A DNA stretch of 64,000 nt from Bacillota bacterium (GCA_029224465.1 JAQXUQ010000004.1:16992-80991); one strand, 5' to 3'; shown: positions 53,137-62,267, counted from the stretch's first letter. Notes: a model not told the origin generated them from the letters alone. Made by a program: numbers and translations.

Positions 53137-55050
53137 ATGTTATTTCAAACGACACAGGAACACGAGGAACTGCGGGCAAAGATCCGTGCTTTCGCGGAGG
53201 CGGAAATCAAGCCGGTCTCCATGGAGCTGGATCAGACGAACACCTTTCCGGATGAGATCGTCCGAAAGCTCGGGGAGAACGGATGGATGGGTATCCCCTA
53301 TCCGAAGGAGTACGGCGGCGCGGGGCTTGATGTCATCAGCTACGCAATCGCGGTAGAAGAGCTGTCCAGAGTGGATGGCGGGGTCGGCGTTATTTTGTCG
53401 GCGCATACGTCCCTTGGAACTTACCCGATCGCGGCCTTCGGAACGGAAGAGCAGAAACGCAAATACATGGTTCCTCTTTGCAAAGGAGAAAAACTCGGCG
53501 CATTCGGATTGACCGAAGAGAACGCGGGATCGGACGCGGGCGGCACCGAAACGACAGCGGTTGACAAAGGTGATTATTATCTGCTGAACGGCGGAAAGAT
53601 CTTTATCACGAATACGCCGAAGGCGGACATATACATTGTTTTTGCGGTGACGACACCGGAAATCGGCACGAAAGGCATCAGCGCATTCATAGTCGAGAAG
53701 GGCTGGGAAGGATTCACGCCCGGCGAGCACTACGACAAGATGGGAATCAGGTCATCAAGTACAGGCCCGCTCACGTTCAACAACGTGAAGGTGCCGAAGG
53801 AAAACCTTCTGGGCGAAGAAGGTCAGGGCTTCAAAATCGCGATGGCCACACTCGACGGCGGACGGATCGGAATTGCTTCACAGGCGCTTGGCATTGCGCA
53901 GGGCGCGTATGAGGATGCGCTCGCTTACGCGAAGGAAAGGGTGCAGTTTGACAATCCGATCGGCGTCAATCAGGGCATCAGCTTCAAGCTCGCGGATATG
54001 GCAACCAAGCTGAAGGCGGCAAGAATGCTCAACTACTCTGCGGCTGAAATGAAAGAAAACCATCTGCGCTACGGCAAGGACGCCGCGATGGCGAAGATGT
54101 ACGCGTCCGACTCGGCGCTTGAAATCTGCAATGACGCGCTGCAGATCTTCGGCGGCAGCGGTTTCCTCAAAGGCATGCATGTCGAGCAGGCTTACCGTGA
54201 CGCGAAGATCACAACAATTTATGAAGGCACAAACGAGATTATGCGAGTCGTCATCAGCTCGTACATTCTCGGCAAAATCGGTAAGGCGCACCACGAAGGC
54301 TCCCGCAGAGAAATCAGGAAGCCTGCGCCGATCACCGGAATCCGGAAGGGTATTATTTTCCGTGACGGTGACGCGGGCGCGCAGGTGGAGGCGCTCGTGG
54401 ATGCTTTGAAGAAGGACTATGATTTCAGCGTAACTATTCCGATGGATACGCCGATCACGCAGGCGGCGCGCGTGGTTTCGGCGGGCCGCGGCGTCGGAGA
54501 GCGGGAAAACATGCAGCTCATCGAACGTCTTGCCCGCGCTGCAGGCGCGGCGCTCGGCTCTTCGCGGCCGGTCGCGGAGACACTCAAATATGTGCCGATG
54601 GACCGCTATGTCGGCATGTCCGGACAGAAGTTCACCGGAAATCTGTACATTGCCTGCGGTATTTCCGGTGCAAAACAACACCTGAAAGGCATCATTGAAG
54701 CCTCCACAATTGTGGCGATCAACAAGGACCCGAATGCGCCGATCTTTAAAAACTGTGACTACGGTATCGTCGGCGATCTGAATGAGGTTATACCGCTTCT
54801 GATCGACGCTCTTGGCGGTGAAGAAGACAAGAAGCCTGCGCCGCCGATGGTTAAAATCAAGAGGCCGAAGCTGCCGAAGCCTTCGCCGATCGGCCCCAAA
54901 TACGTCTGCCTTGGCTGCGGATATGAATATGTGCCGGAGAATGGAGATCCGGCTGCCGAAATCCCGGCAGGAACATTGTTTGAAGATCTGCCGGACGGCT
55001 GGACCTGCCCGGAATGCAGCGAGCCGAAGAGCCGCTTCGTGCAGGAATAA
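53137..55050 (+). CDS. Acyl-CoA dehydrogenase / ETF-alpha FAD domain / rubredoxin fusion
   Basis: Three-domain flavoprotein of 637 residues. First, 1-380: a short-chain acyl-CoA dehydrogenase with GAFGLTEENAGSDAGGTET, GIRSSSTGPLTFNNV, the catalytic Glu363 in IYEGTNEIMR and QIFGGSGFLKGMHVEQAYRD. Second, about 395-570: the FAD-binding C-terminal half of an ETF alpha subunit, with VSAGRGVGERENM, ALGSSRPVAETLKYVPMDRY-like sequence, MSGQKFTGNLYIACGISGAK and IVAINKDPNAPIFKNCDYG. Third, about 588-635: rubredoxin, YVCLGCGYEYVP and GWTCPECSEPKSRF. No ETF beta gene is nearby. Electrons could pass from substrate FAD through the ETF-like FAD to rubredoxin and then to the FprA protein encoded next. Substrate chain length is not known. 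Confidence 0.9.
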   Translation: MLFQTTQEHEELRAKIRAFAEAEIKPVSMELDQTNTFPDEIVRKLGENGWMGIPYPKEYGGAGLDVISYAIAVEELSRVDGGVGVILSAHTSLGTYPIAAFGTEEQKRKYMVPLCKGEKLGAFGLTEENAGSDAGGTETTAVDKGDYYLLNGGKIFITNTPKADIYIVFAVTTPEIGTKGISAFIVEKGWEGFTPGEHYDKMGIRSSSTGPLTFNNVKVPKENLLGEEGQGFKIAMATLDGGRIGIASQALGIAQGAYEDALAYAKERVQFDNPIGVNQGISFKLADMATKLKAARMLNYSAAEMKENHLRYGKDAAMAKMYASDSALEICNDALQIFGGSGFLKGMHVEQAYRDAKITTIYEGTNEIMRVVISSYILGKIGKAHHEGSRREIRKPAPITGIRKGIIFRDGDAGAQVEALVDALKKDYDFSVTIPMDTPITQAARVVSAGRGVGERENMQLIERLARAAGAALGSSRPVAETLKYVPMDRYVGMSGQKFTGNLYIACGISGAKQHLKGIIEASTIVAINKDPNAPIFKNCDYGIVGDLNEVIPLLIDALGGEEDKKPAPPMVKIKRPKLPKPSPIGPKYVCLGCGYEYVPENGDPAAEIPAGTLFEDLPDGWTCPECSEPKSRFVQE

Positions 55051-55176
55051 GTGAGTCAGAATATGGCGCGGCATGAGCAGGCCGCGCCGTAAACAGGCTG
55101 CGGACATGGCAATTCACCACCGGGAGAGCCGGCAGCGCCAGCCCGGCAATATTCATAAATTATAGCGGAGGAAATT

Positions 55177-56403
55177 ATGTATAGTGTACGAAAAGTAACG
55201 GATGATCTTTTCTGGATCGGCGGCAACGACCACCGTCTGACATTGTTCGAGAACATCCACCCGATTCCGAAGGGCGTTTCTTATAACGCGTATGTTTTGC
55301 TGGACGAAAAAACAGTCCTCTTCGATACGGCAGACTGGGATATCTGCCGGCTGTTTCTTGAGAATCTGGAACATGTGCTGGCGGGCCGGCCGCTTGACTA
55401 CATCGTCATCAATCACATGGAGCCGGACCACGCGGCAAGCCTGGGCGAAGTGCTGCTGCGTTATCCGGACGCGGCGATCATCAGCACGGAGAAAGCGTTC
55501 ATCATGATGCGCCAGTTCGGCGTACCGAACGTAGACGAACACACCCAGATTATGGTCGGGGAGGGGGATACGCAGTGTTTTGGCGGGCATACGGTCACAT
55601 TCGTCATGGCACCGATGGTCCACTGGCCCGAAGCGATGATGACGCTCGACCTCACAAACGGCGCGTTCTTTACGGCGGACGCTTTCGGCTCGTTCATTGC
55701 GCTTGACGGGAAGCTGTTTGCCGACGAAGTGAATTTTGAGCGCGACTGGCTGGATGAAGCACGGCGTTACTACACCAATATCGTCGGAAAGTACGGGCCG
55801 CAGGTGCAGCGCGTCCTCGGAAAAGCAGCCGCCGTCCTCGATAAAATCAAATTCATCTGTCCGCTGCACGGCCCCGTCTGGCGGGAAAACATTCCCTGGT
55901 TCATCGACAAATACGATCACTGGAGCAGGTATGAACCGGAGAACAGGGGTGTTTTGATCGCATATGCGTCGATGTACGGCGATACGGAGACTGCGGCGCA
56001 GGCACTTGCCGCCAAAATTGTCGAGCGCGGCATTACGGACGTTACAGTCTGTGATGTTTCGGACACGCATGTCTCATATCTGATCAGCGAGTCGTTCAGG
56101 GTGTCGCATATTGTTCTGGCGTCGGTGACGTACAATCTCAACATTTATCCCGTCATGCTGGACTATCTGGAGCATATGAAGCTTCTGAATCTGCAAAACA
56201 GAACTTTCGCCATCATGGAAAACGGCTCGTGGGCGATCAAGTCCGGCGACCTGATGCAGGAGTTCATCGAGGCGAATCTGAAGAAGTGCGAAGTGCTGGA
56301 TACGCGCGTGACGATGGCGTCGTCCCTGCCGAGCAGCAAGGAGAGCGACCTTGACGCGATGGCGGATGTGATTGCGGCGTCGGTGCGCGGAGAAAAGAAG
56401 TAA
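55177..56403 (+). CDS. fprA: FprA-type flavodiiron protein (rubredoxin:oxygen/NO oxidoreductase)
   Basis: Cytosolic A-type flavodiiron enzyme of 408 residues that reduces O2 to water or NO to N2O. The beta-lactamase-like domain (1-250) has all di-iron ligands: H80, E82, D84 and H85 in NHMEPDHA, H149 in MVHWPEAMM, D168 in FFTADAF, and H231 in CPLHGPVW. The flavodoxin domain (about 258-400) starts at VLIAYASMYGDTETAAQA. GGAGG precedes the ATG. It follows the rubredoxin-containing fusion gene by 126 bases on the same strand. FprA enzymes normally take electrons from rubredoxin, so the pairing looks functional. Confidence 0.95.
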   Translation: MYSVRKVTDDLFWIGGNDHRLTLFENIHPIPKGVSYNAYVLLDEKTVLFDTADWDICRLFLENLEHVLAGRPLDYIVINHMEPDHAASLGEVLLRYPDAAIISTEKAFIMMRQFGVPNVDEHTQIMVGEGDTQCFGGHTVTFVMAPMVHWPEAMMTLDLTNGAFFTADAFGSFIALDGKLFADEVNFERDWLDEARRYYTNIVGKYGPQVQRVLGKAAAVLDKIKFICPLHGPVWRENIPWFIDKYDHWSRYEPENRGVLIAYASMYGDTETAAQALAAKIVERGITDVTVCDVSDTHVSYLISESFRVSHIVLASVTYNLNIYPVMLDYLEHMKLLNLQNRTFAIMENGSWAIKSGDLMQEFIEANLKKCEVLDTRVTMASSLPSSKESDLDAMADVIAASVRGEKK

Positions 56404-56455
56404 AAGCTGCGCGGCGAGGGTTGCTGGCGTGCAAAGCACTTCGTCGCGACTAGTA

Positions 56456-56625
56456 TTCATACAATACGTGCGCCAACATGTAAATTGCATAAATATTTCA
56501 AGACGAATTGAGCGGCGCGGGCCGTATTGCCTAGAAAAGCGGGAAATCTATGCAATACAAGCCCGCGCCATTGAAATGTCGTAAAAAATTTATGCAGGCG
56601 AGCAAGTCGCACCGATATTGCATAG
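56456..56625. repeat. Dispersed nested inverted-repeat element, copy 4 (family A)
   Basis: Core TTGCATAAATATTTCAAGAC (56484 on) pairs with the 3' part ending AAATTTATGCA at 56596. Apex: ATTGCCTAGAAAAGCGGG then AAATCTATGCAAT. The outer pair is ATACAATACGTGCGCC (56459 on) and GCACCGATATTGCATAG (to 56625). It follows fprA by about 50 bases. Confidence 0.72.
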
Positions 56626-56641
56626 AAATATGGTGCGTGCC

Positions 56642-56702
56642 GTCGCGCAGGTCGTTTCGCCGGGAGCGGGAGCTGTCGCGCAGGTCGTTTCGCCGGGAGC
56701 GG
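56642..56702. repeat. Two-copy tandem repeat, 33-base period
   Basis: The identical 28-base segments 56642-56669 and 56675-56702 start GTCGCGCAGGTCG and end GGGAGCGG. They lie between family A copy 4 and family B copy 2. Confidence 0.85.
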
Positions 56703-56718
56703 AAGCCGCCGCGCAAGC

Positions 56719-56845
56719 TTTGCAAGAAATGCTTCTTACAAAACCATTGAAATAAAAGATTTGCAAGAAGAAACGCAGGCGCCCGCGGGAAATCTTCTTG
56801 CAAATTTCGGATTTAGCAAGATTTGTAAGAAGGGTTTCTTGCAAA
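56719..56845. repeat. Nested palindrome element, copy 2 (family B)
   Basis: The outer arms TTTGCAAGAAATGC... (56719-56742) and TTTGTAAGAAGG... (56822-56845) are complementary over 24 bases with two mismatches. An inner pair joins GATTTGCAAGAAG (56758-56770) to CTTCTTGCAAAT (56794-56805) around a GC-rich loop. Each outer arm is itself palindromic (TTGCAAGAA then TTCTTACAA). Confidence 0.75.
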
Positions 56846-57010
56846 ATCAGGAAAATTTCGGATATGCAGGAAATTGCAGGCGATGGACAGAAGCATCAAT
56901 TCATCCAGTTGTCTTGTTTCTCCTTGTCCGGACAATCATATCTGTTTTCTCTCACAACAGCACGAACGATAGCAGGCACGAAAATGACATATTCTGTTTA
57001 CCTCACTTCA

Positions 57011-57038
57011 TTGATAAAATGCACAAAAAAGATAATAT
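57011..57038 (+). promoter_or_regulatory. Promoter of the CUT1 sugar importer operon
   Basis: TTGATA (57011-57016), 16-base spacer, TAATAT (57033-57038). Just downstream, ATCGGA (57044) and TCCGAT (about 57067) form an inverted repeat that could bind one of the AraC regulators. 56880-57000 holds nothing recognisable. Confidence 0.5.
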
Positions 57039-57109
57039 AGGCTTATCGGACATGATGCAAATTAACATCCGATCGGCGTAATATCGTAACGAAGGAGGGC
57101 GAACAGATT

Positions 57110-58480
57110 ATGAAAAAGCAATTGGCAATTGGTTTAGCCGCATTATTAGCGGCAGCGTCACTGGCCGGATGCGGCAGTTCATCCGGAAGCGGCACAGCGG
57201 CAACTGCTGCAAAGACAGAAGGAGAAGCTGCGGCTGCTGCGTCGGATTCTGCAACATCAGAAACATCTGCGTCAACTTCCGGGCAGGACAGCTCAGATAA
57301 GTCGGATGTTACGCTGACGGTTGCCATCTGGGACAAAGGCCAGCAGCCCGGTCTTCAGAAGATTATGGATGATTTCACTGCTAAAACCGGAATCAAGACA
57401 GATATTCAGATTACACCGTATAAAGATTACTGGACTATGCTGGAAGCGGCTGCAACCGGTGGAAATCTGCCGGATGTTTTCTGGATGCATACTTTCCAGG
57501 TAGCAACTTACGCACAGTACGATGACCTTCTGATGAATCTGTCCGACCGCATCGCGAACGATCCCGAAGTGGATATGAGCAAATATCCGGAAGAATTCGT
57601 CAAGGCGTTCCAGAACCCGAACGGCGATCAGATTGGTATCCCCAAAGACAGAGATACTGCGGCAGTCTGGTACAACAAAGATATGTTTGATGAAGCCGGC
57701 ATCCCGTACCCGACAGCGGACTGGACATGGGATGATTTCCGGGAAGACTGCAAGAAACTGACCAAAGCAGACGGTTCCCAGTACGGTCTTGCCATGAAAC
57801 CCGGCTCTGATCAGGAAGGCTGGTATGGTACTATCTACGCTTATGGCGGTTATGTCATCAGCGATGACATGAAGAAATCCGGATTTGATGATCCGAATAC
57901 ACTGAAAGGACTGGATGTCATTCAGAGAATTATCGATGATGGCTCGATGCCGCCTTACAGCCAGCAGGCAGACAATGATCCGCTGGCTTTGCAGGAAGCA
58001 GGAACTGTTGCCATGACTTTCCAGGGCTCTTGGGCAGCTTCCGAGCTTTCGGTCAATGATTATCTGAAAGAGCATATCGCAATCGCTCCGCTTCCGAAGG
58101 GGCCCAAAGGCGCGGTAACAATGTCCAACAGCCTTGCGTGGAGCGGATCTGCACAGTCCAAGCATCAGGATGAAGCCTGGGAACTGATTAAATATCTGAC
58201 CGGAGAAGAGGCACAGAAGAAGCAGGCGGAGCTTGGCGTTACGCTTTCCGCATATGACGGAGCGAGTGACGCATGGGCAAAATCGCAGCCCGGCTTTGAC
58301 CTTCAGCCTTACCTCGATGCAATGGATAATGCTGTCCTTTATCCGCACTCCAAGAACACAAATGTCTGGTACACGATGATGAAGGAAAAACTCGTCAGTG
58401 TCTGGGACGGTTCTGCAAGAATGGACGACACAGCCAAGGATATCGCAAAAGAAATGAACGCTGATCTGGCAGAAGAGTAA
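57110..58480 (+). CDS. CUT1 ABC importer, sugar-binding lipoprotein
   Basis: Extracellular solute-binding protein of family 1 (MalE/RafE-like), 456 residues. Lipoprotein signal MKKQLAIGLAALLAAASLAGC with the lipid Cys at 21, an Ala/Ser/Thr-rich linker to about 63, then the binding domain: VTLTVAIWDKGQQPGLQKIM, MLEAAATGGNLPDVFWMHTF, IPKDRDTAAVWYNKDMFDEAG, and AMTFQGSWAASEL. GAAGGAGGG precedes the ATG. The two permease genes follow after a terminator-like hairpin. With a GH36 alpha-galactosidase and AraC regulators downstream, alpha-galactosides (raffinose, melibiose) are plausible ligands. No ATPase gene is present; a shared MsmK-type ATPase would be needed. Confidence 0.87.
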   Translation: MKKQLAIGLAALLAAASLAGCGSSSGSGTAATAAKTEGEAAAAASDSATSETSASTSGQDSSDKSDVTLTVAIWDKGQQPGLQKIMDDFTAKTGIKTDIQITPYKDYWTMLEAAATGGNLPDVFWMHTFQVATYAQYDDLLMNLSDRIANDPEVDMSKYPEEFVKAFQNPNGDQIGIPKDRDTAAVWYNKDMFDEAGIPYPTADWTWDDFREDCKKLTKADGSQYGLAMKPGSDQEGWYGTIYAYGGYVISDDMKKSGFDDPNTLKGLDVIQRIIDDGSMPPYSQQADNDPLALQEAGTVAMTFQGSWAASELSVNDYLKEHIAIAPLPKGPKGAVTMSNSLAWSGSAQSKHQDEAWELIKYLTGEEAQKKQAELGVTLSAYDGASDAWAKSQPGFDLQPYLDAMDNAVLYPHSKNTNVWYTMMKEKLVSVWDGSARMDDTAKDIAKEMNADLAEE

Positions 58481-58550
58481 AACACCACAGATTATTTAGC
58501 AGCGAAGCTGATCAGAAAAAGTATTCTTGACATTTGATAATTGTCGTGGG

Positions 58551-58585
58551 AAATGCCTGCCTGCCTTAAGCGGGCAGGCATTTTT
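58551..58585 (+). terminator. Intrinsic terminator between binding-protein and permease genes
   Basis: AAATGCCTGCCTG (58551-58563) pairs with CGGGCAGGCATTT (58571-58583) and runs into five T. A GCGGCAGAACGGCGC word is repeated twice just after it (near 58588 and 58626). Read-through would supply the permease genes at lower level. Confidence 0.85.
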
Positions 58586-58676
58586 CGCGGCAGAACGGCG
58601 CCATTACAGCGGCCCGGACAGTCGCCGCGGCAGAACGGCGCACAGTATAGTACGGCAGAATAGCAGGAGGTTTGAC

Positions 58677-59573
58677 ATGGACGGTCGCAAAAGACGCGCA
58701 AGAAGTGAATTTCTGTGGGGATGGGGACTGATTCTGCCGGCAATTGTCGGATTGATCATCCTCAACATTATCCCGATCTTTCAGACGATTTACCAGAGCT
58801 TCTTTAAAACAGGAGCGTTCGGCAGATCCTACGTCTTCATTGGCGCACAGAATTACCAGAAGCTGATTCAGGACAAAGACGTTTTCCTTGCGACGATCAA
58901 CACGTTTCAATTTGTTTTGCTCGAGGTTCCGGTTTCTATCATTCTGGCACTGATTCTCGCGGTCCTGCTGAACCGGCCAATGAGAGGACGATCTGCATTC
59001 CGTACGATCATCTTCGTGCCGATGGTCGCGGCGCCCGCAGCAGTGGCCATGGTCTGGAAATGGCTCCTCAATTCCAAGTTCGGTCTGGTTAACCATTTTT
59101 TAAATTCCATCGGGCTTTCGTCTGTTGACTGGCTGTCGGATTCGAAGGTTGCGCTTTTATCGGTCGCGATCGTCGGAATATGGTCTATTCTCGGCTACAA
59201 CATGGTCCTGTTTCTGGCAGGCCTGCAGGAAATTCCGCATGATTATTACGAAGCATCAGAAATCGATGGCGCCGGCTTCTGGGCGCAGTTTTTCCATATC
59301 ACGCTGCCGATGATTTCGCCGACGATGTTTTTCGTGATGATCACCAGAATTATCAGCGCGTTCCAGATGTTCGACTTCATCTACATGCTGATCGGCGAGC
59401 AGAATCCCGCGCTTCCGCATACGCAGACACTGGTTTATCTGTTTTACAAGCATGCATTCCTGCAAAACAACCGCGGCTACGGCGCGGCAATCGTTGTGTA
59501 TCTTCTCGGGATCATCATGCTGATCACGGTATTCCAGATGTGGGCGCAGAAGAAGTGGGTTTATTACGCGTGA
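58677..59573 (+). CDS. CUT1 ABC importer permease 1 (MalF-like)
   Basis: Membrane subunit of 298 residues with six helices. Start at 58677 (AGGAGG upstream, MDGRKRRARSEFLW); longer frames cross the terminator. Features: LILPAIVGLIILNIIPIFQT, the ATPase-contact loop EASEIDGAGFWAQFFHITLPMI, and the C-terminal FQMWAQKKWVYYA. It pairs with the permease that begins 16 bases after its stop. Confidence 0.92.
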   Translation: MDGRKRRARSEFLWGWGLILPAIVGLIILNIIPIFQTIYQSFFKTGAFGRSYVFIGAQNYQKLIQDKDVFLATINTFQFVLLEVPVSIILALILAVLLNRPMRGRSAFRTIIFVPMVAAPAAVAMVWKWLLNSKFGLVNHFLNSIGLSSVDWLSDSKVALLSVAIVGIWSILGYNMVLFLAGLQEIPHDYYEASEIDGAGFWAQFFHITLPMISPTMFFVMITRIISAFQMFDFIYMLIGEQNPALPHTQTLVYLFYKHAFLQNNRGYGAAIVVYLLGIIMLITVFQMWAQKKWVYYA

Positions 59574-59589
59574 AGGAGGCGGACAATAT

Positions 59590-60423
59590 ATGAACAGAAA
59601 AATCAGCCGGGGTGGCAAAATCATCATCTACGTGGTTCTGCTCCTCGTAGCGTTTGTCATGGTTGTTCCTTTCGCGTGGATGATTCTGACAGCATTCAAG
59701 ACGCAGACCGAGTCTACGCAGATGAATCCGTTTCTGATTTTCCCTACCGCGTTTCGCACGGAAGCTTTTGTGCAGGCGTGGGAAGAGCTGAACTTCGGAA
59801 GGCTTTATTTGAACACTTTCGCGATGATCTTTATCCGGATTATAACCTGCGTGGTCACGTCGGATATGGCGGGATATGCTTTTGCGAGACTTAAATTTAA
59901 AGGCAGTAAATTCGCGTTCGGACTGGTCCTGTTTCAGATGATGGTTCCGGAACAGATTTTCGTTATTCCGCAATATTTGATGCTCAGCAAAATTCATGCG
60001 CTGAACACGATTTTCTCGCTTTGCTTCCCGGGACTTGTCAGTGCATTCGGCGTATTCCTGATGCGGCAGGCATACATGAACATGCCGCGGGATCTGGAGG
60101 ACGCCGCGCGGCTAGACGGCTGCAATATCGGACAGACGTTTCTTTTCGTCATGAGTCCGCTGACAAAGTCGTCGAAAATTGCGCTGTGTATCTTCACCGC
60201 GCTGTTTGGCTACAAGGAACTGCTGTGGCCGATGATCGCCAACACGGATAACAATATGACTACGCTGGCTGCGGCACTTGCCAAAATCAACGGACAGCAT
60301 CTGACAAGATATCCTGAGCTGATGGCCGCGTCGTGCATCGCGTGTCTGCCGATGATTCTTCTGTATCTGGTGTTCCAGAAACAGTTTATTGAAGGCGTCG
60401 CGAATTCGGGCAGCAAGATGTGA
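59590..60423 (+). CDS. CUT1 ABC importer permease 2 (MalG-like)
   Basis: Second membrane subunit, 277 residues, six helices. N-terminal VVLLLVAFVMVVPFAWMILT, the DMAGYAFARLKFKG segment, and the ATPase-contact loop DLEDAARLDGCNIGQTFLFV are typical of MalG-type permeases; it ends KQFIEGVANSGSKM. GAAGGAGG precedes the ATG. Last gene of the importer operon, convergent with an AraC gene. Confidence 0.93.
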   Translation: MNRKISRGGKIIIYVVLLLVAFVMVVPFAWMILTAFKTQTESTQMNPFLIFPTAFRTEAFVQAWEELNFGRLYLNTFAMIFIRIITCVVTSDMAGYAFARLKFKGSKFAFGLVLFQMMVPEQIFVIPQYLMLSKIHALNTIFSLCFPGLVSAFGVFLMRQAYMNMPRDLEDAARLDGCNIGQTFLFVMSPLTKSSKIALCIFTALFGYKELLWPMIANTDNNMTTLAAALAKINGQHLTRYPELMAASCIACLPMILLYLVFQKQFIEGVANSGSKM

Positions 60424-60476
60424 GGCGCAGATGCGCGAAAGACAGAATCGCGTCGAAAATGAGGCGCAGTGGCGCT

Positions 60477-60499
60477 GTCACGAAATCGCGTGACTTTTT
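60477..60499 (+). terminator. Terminator of the importer operon, overlapping the AraC gene end
   Basis: GTCACG (60477-60482) pairs with CGTGAC (60489-60494), followed by TTTTTC. The short stem overlaps the 3' end of the convergent AraC gene. Confidence 0.5.
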
Positions 60500-61356
60500 C
60501 TGTAGGCGCGGGGGCTCATTCCGTTTTCCCTTGAAAAACACTTGGAAAATGTAGACGCGTCTTTATACCCGGAAGCGATGGCAATATCCTGCACGCTCCT
60601 GCCGGAAGAAGCAAGAAGGTCACAGGCATGCTGCATCCGCAGACCGGTCAGGAACTCTGAAGGGGAGTTCTGCAACGTATCCTGAAACAGCCGGTAGAGG
60701 TAACTGACATCAATGTGAAGCGCGGAAGCGGTCTGCGCGACACTAATCGGCTGTGTGTAGTTTTCGCGCATGAACCGGACGGCGCTGCTTACGTAATTCA
60801 TACGTTCATAAGTTTCCGGACGTTCTTTCGAGGAGGATTCTCTGCGGCTGGTGCTCACAAGAACGGACAGATACTGATAGAGACTGGAGAGCTGTTTCAG
60901 CTCATCCGCGGGGTTTAACGGATCACACTCCAGCATCGTCTGAATGTACGCTGCGTACTGCTCGGGAGCGGCAGCGGCTTTTCGTATAACCCGGTCAGCA
61001 GAGAAACCGGCGTCGTGGAGGAACTGTTTTGCCCTGGTCCCGTTGAAACCGATCCAGGCATATCGCCAGGGGTTTGTTTTATCGGCGGTGTAAATATACT
61101 CGGTTTTGGGGAGAATCAGAAACATGTCGCCTCTGCCAAGGTGATGGCACCGCCCGTTATAAACGTATGTGCCCTGCCCGGAGAGGATCACATGCAGATG
61201 GTATTCCGAGCGGAGTTTGTCATAGAAATGCCCGGGAACACACTGCTCAATGCCGCAGAAGGACAAGAACAGATCGACGTTCTGGTGCGGTATGTTCATA
61301 TATTCGAGAAGCCCGCTGCGCTTCCAGAAGGAAATCTGCTGTCTGCCGTGCGGCAT
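60478..61356 (-). CDS. AraC family regulator (RafR/MsmR-like)
   Basis: Transcription factor of 292 residues. An N-terminal cupin-like sugar-sensing domain (about 20-165) has YHLHVILSGQGTYVYNGRCH and GRGDMFLILP; the C-terminal AraC double helix-turn-helix (about 190-290) has VRFMRENYTQPISVAQTASAL, DVSYLYRLFQDTLQ and DIAIASGYKDASTFSKCFSR. AAGGAGATG lies upstream of the ATG. Between a sugar importer and an alpha-galactosidase gene, it resembles RafR/MsmR activators of alpha-galactoside genes. Confidence 0.9.
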   Translation of the reverse strand: MPHGRQQISFWKRSGLLEYMNIPHQNVDLFLSFCGIEQCVPGHFYDKLRSEYHLHVILSGQGTYVYNGRCHHLGRGDMFLILPKTEYIYTADKTNPWRYAWIGFNGTRAKQFLHDAGFSADRVIRKAAAAPEQYAAYIQTMLECDPLNPADELKQLSSLYQYLSVLVSTSRRESSSKERPETYERMNYVSSAVRFMRENYTQPISVAQTASALHIDVSYLYRLFQDTLQNSPSEFLTGLRMQHACDLLASSGRSVQDIAIASGYKDASTFSKCFSRENGMSPRAYRKSHAIS

Positions 61357-61406
61357 GATAAATCATCTCCTTATATGCTGTGAAAACATGACAGAGTATA
61401 CTGAAT

Positions 61407-62267
61407 TCATAAGATATCCTGCTGTCGGTGCGCGGCGGTAGGCAGGACGTGAAAATATTTCTGAAAAGCCGTTGAGAAGCCGGCATAAGTCTGATATCCG
61501 GTCTCTGCGGCGATATCCTTGAGTGATTCCTGCGTTGTCTGAATTTTGTGCGCGGCGAGCGTCATGCGGTAGCGCAGAATAAAATCGCTGGGGCTCATAC
61601 CGTAGCGCTTCCGGAAAAGCCGGTAGACATAGGTGCGGCTCAGACCGCCTGCCTTCGCCAGATTCTGTATCGTAACTGTATCCACATGGCTGCGGATATA
61701 ATCCAGAAAGAAGTACAGGTAATCGACATCGTTGTTTTCACCGGCACGGGAGCCTTCCTGACTGCGCTGCATATTACATGCCGTCAAAACAGAGAAAAGC
61801 TGATACAGCAAAGCCGTGCGCAGAAGTTCGTTTGCCTTTGTCACGTAGTGGATATCCGTAAGCCGGGTGATCAGATCACGGACTTCGTCAAGAGAGTCTT
61901 TTAAGTGCGCAGCCGGCGATACATGGAAACCTGCACGGGCAAGGTACTCCTCTGCCATGGTTCCGGAGAAATTCAGTACCGTGACGGAAGTATCCGCGGG
62001 GCAGCGGAATATGAAGCTGCCGGCAGAACGCGCAGGCGCATAGAGAATAGTATCGGGTTCGATATTGTACTGCTGCCGTCCGAGACGGACTTTTCCGCTG
62101 TTCGTGCACAGCAGGAAAAACGTGTGGGAATCCGGAGGGAACAAGGCTGCGGTCCGAAGAGATCTTATAGGGATCTGGCGGCAGAAATGAATGTAAAGGT
62201 CGGAGAGCGCAGAAACGGCTATTCCGCCCGGAACAATGTTTGTTTTATCTGAAGTTTCGTGTGCCAT
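61407..62267 (-). CDS. AraC family regulator, second copy
   Basis: Regulator of 286 residues with the same layout: a sensing domain with YIHFCRQIPIRSLRTAALFP and VRLGRQQYNIEPDTILYAP, and a C-terminal helix-turn-helix pair (DTVTIQNLAKAGGLSRTYVYRLFRK in two parts, DIAAETGYQTYAGFSTAFQK). The ATG at 62267 is used (MAHETSDKTN) though its ribosome site is weak; an upstream TTG at 62309 would overlap the divergent gene. It is divergent from the alpha-galactosidase gene, whose start is 36 bases away, so it likely controls that promoter. The first AraC gene follows on the same strand after 50 bases. Confidence 0.88.
   Translation of the reverse strand: MAHETSDKTNIVPGGIAVSALSDLYIHFCRQIPIRSLRTAALFPPDSHTFFLLCTNSGKVRLGRQQYNIEPDTILYAPARSAGSFIFRCPADTSVTVLNFSGTMAEEYLARAGFHVSPAAHLKDSLDEVRDLITRLTDIHYVTKANELLRTALLYQLFSVLTACNMQRSQEGSRAGENNDVDYLYFFLDYIRSHVDTVTIQNLAKAGGLSRTYVYRLFRKRYGMSPSDFILRYRMTLAAHKIQTTQESLKDIAAETGYQTYAGFSTAFQKYFHVLPTAAHRQQDIL

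Noticed and set aside
53878..55107. Minus-strand open frame of about 409 codons opposite the acyl-CoA dehydrogenase fusion
   Set aside because: Antisense to a gene with clear catalytic motifs; composition is Arg/His/Leu-rich and it has no ribosome site.
56642..56702. CRISPR-like array
   Set aside because: Only two repeats separated by 5 bases; no spacers of normal size and no cas genes.
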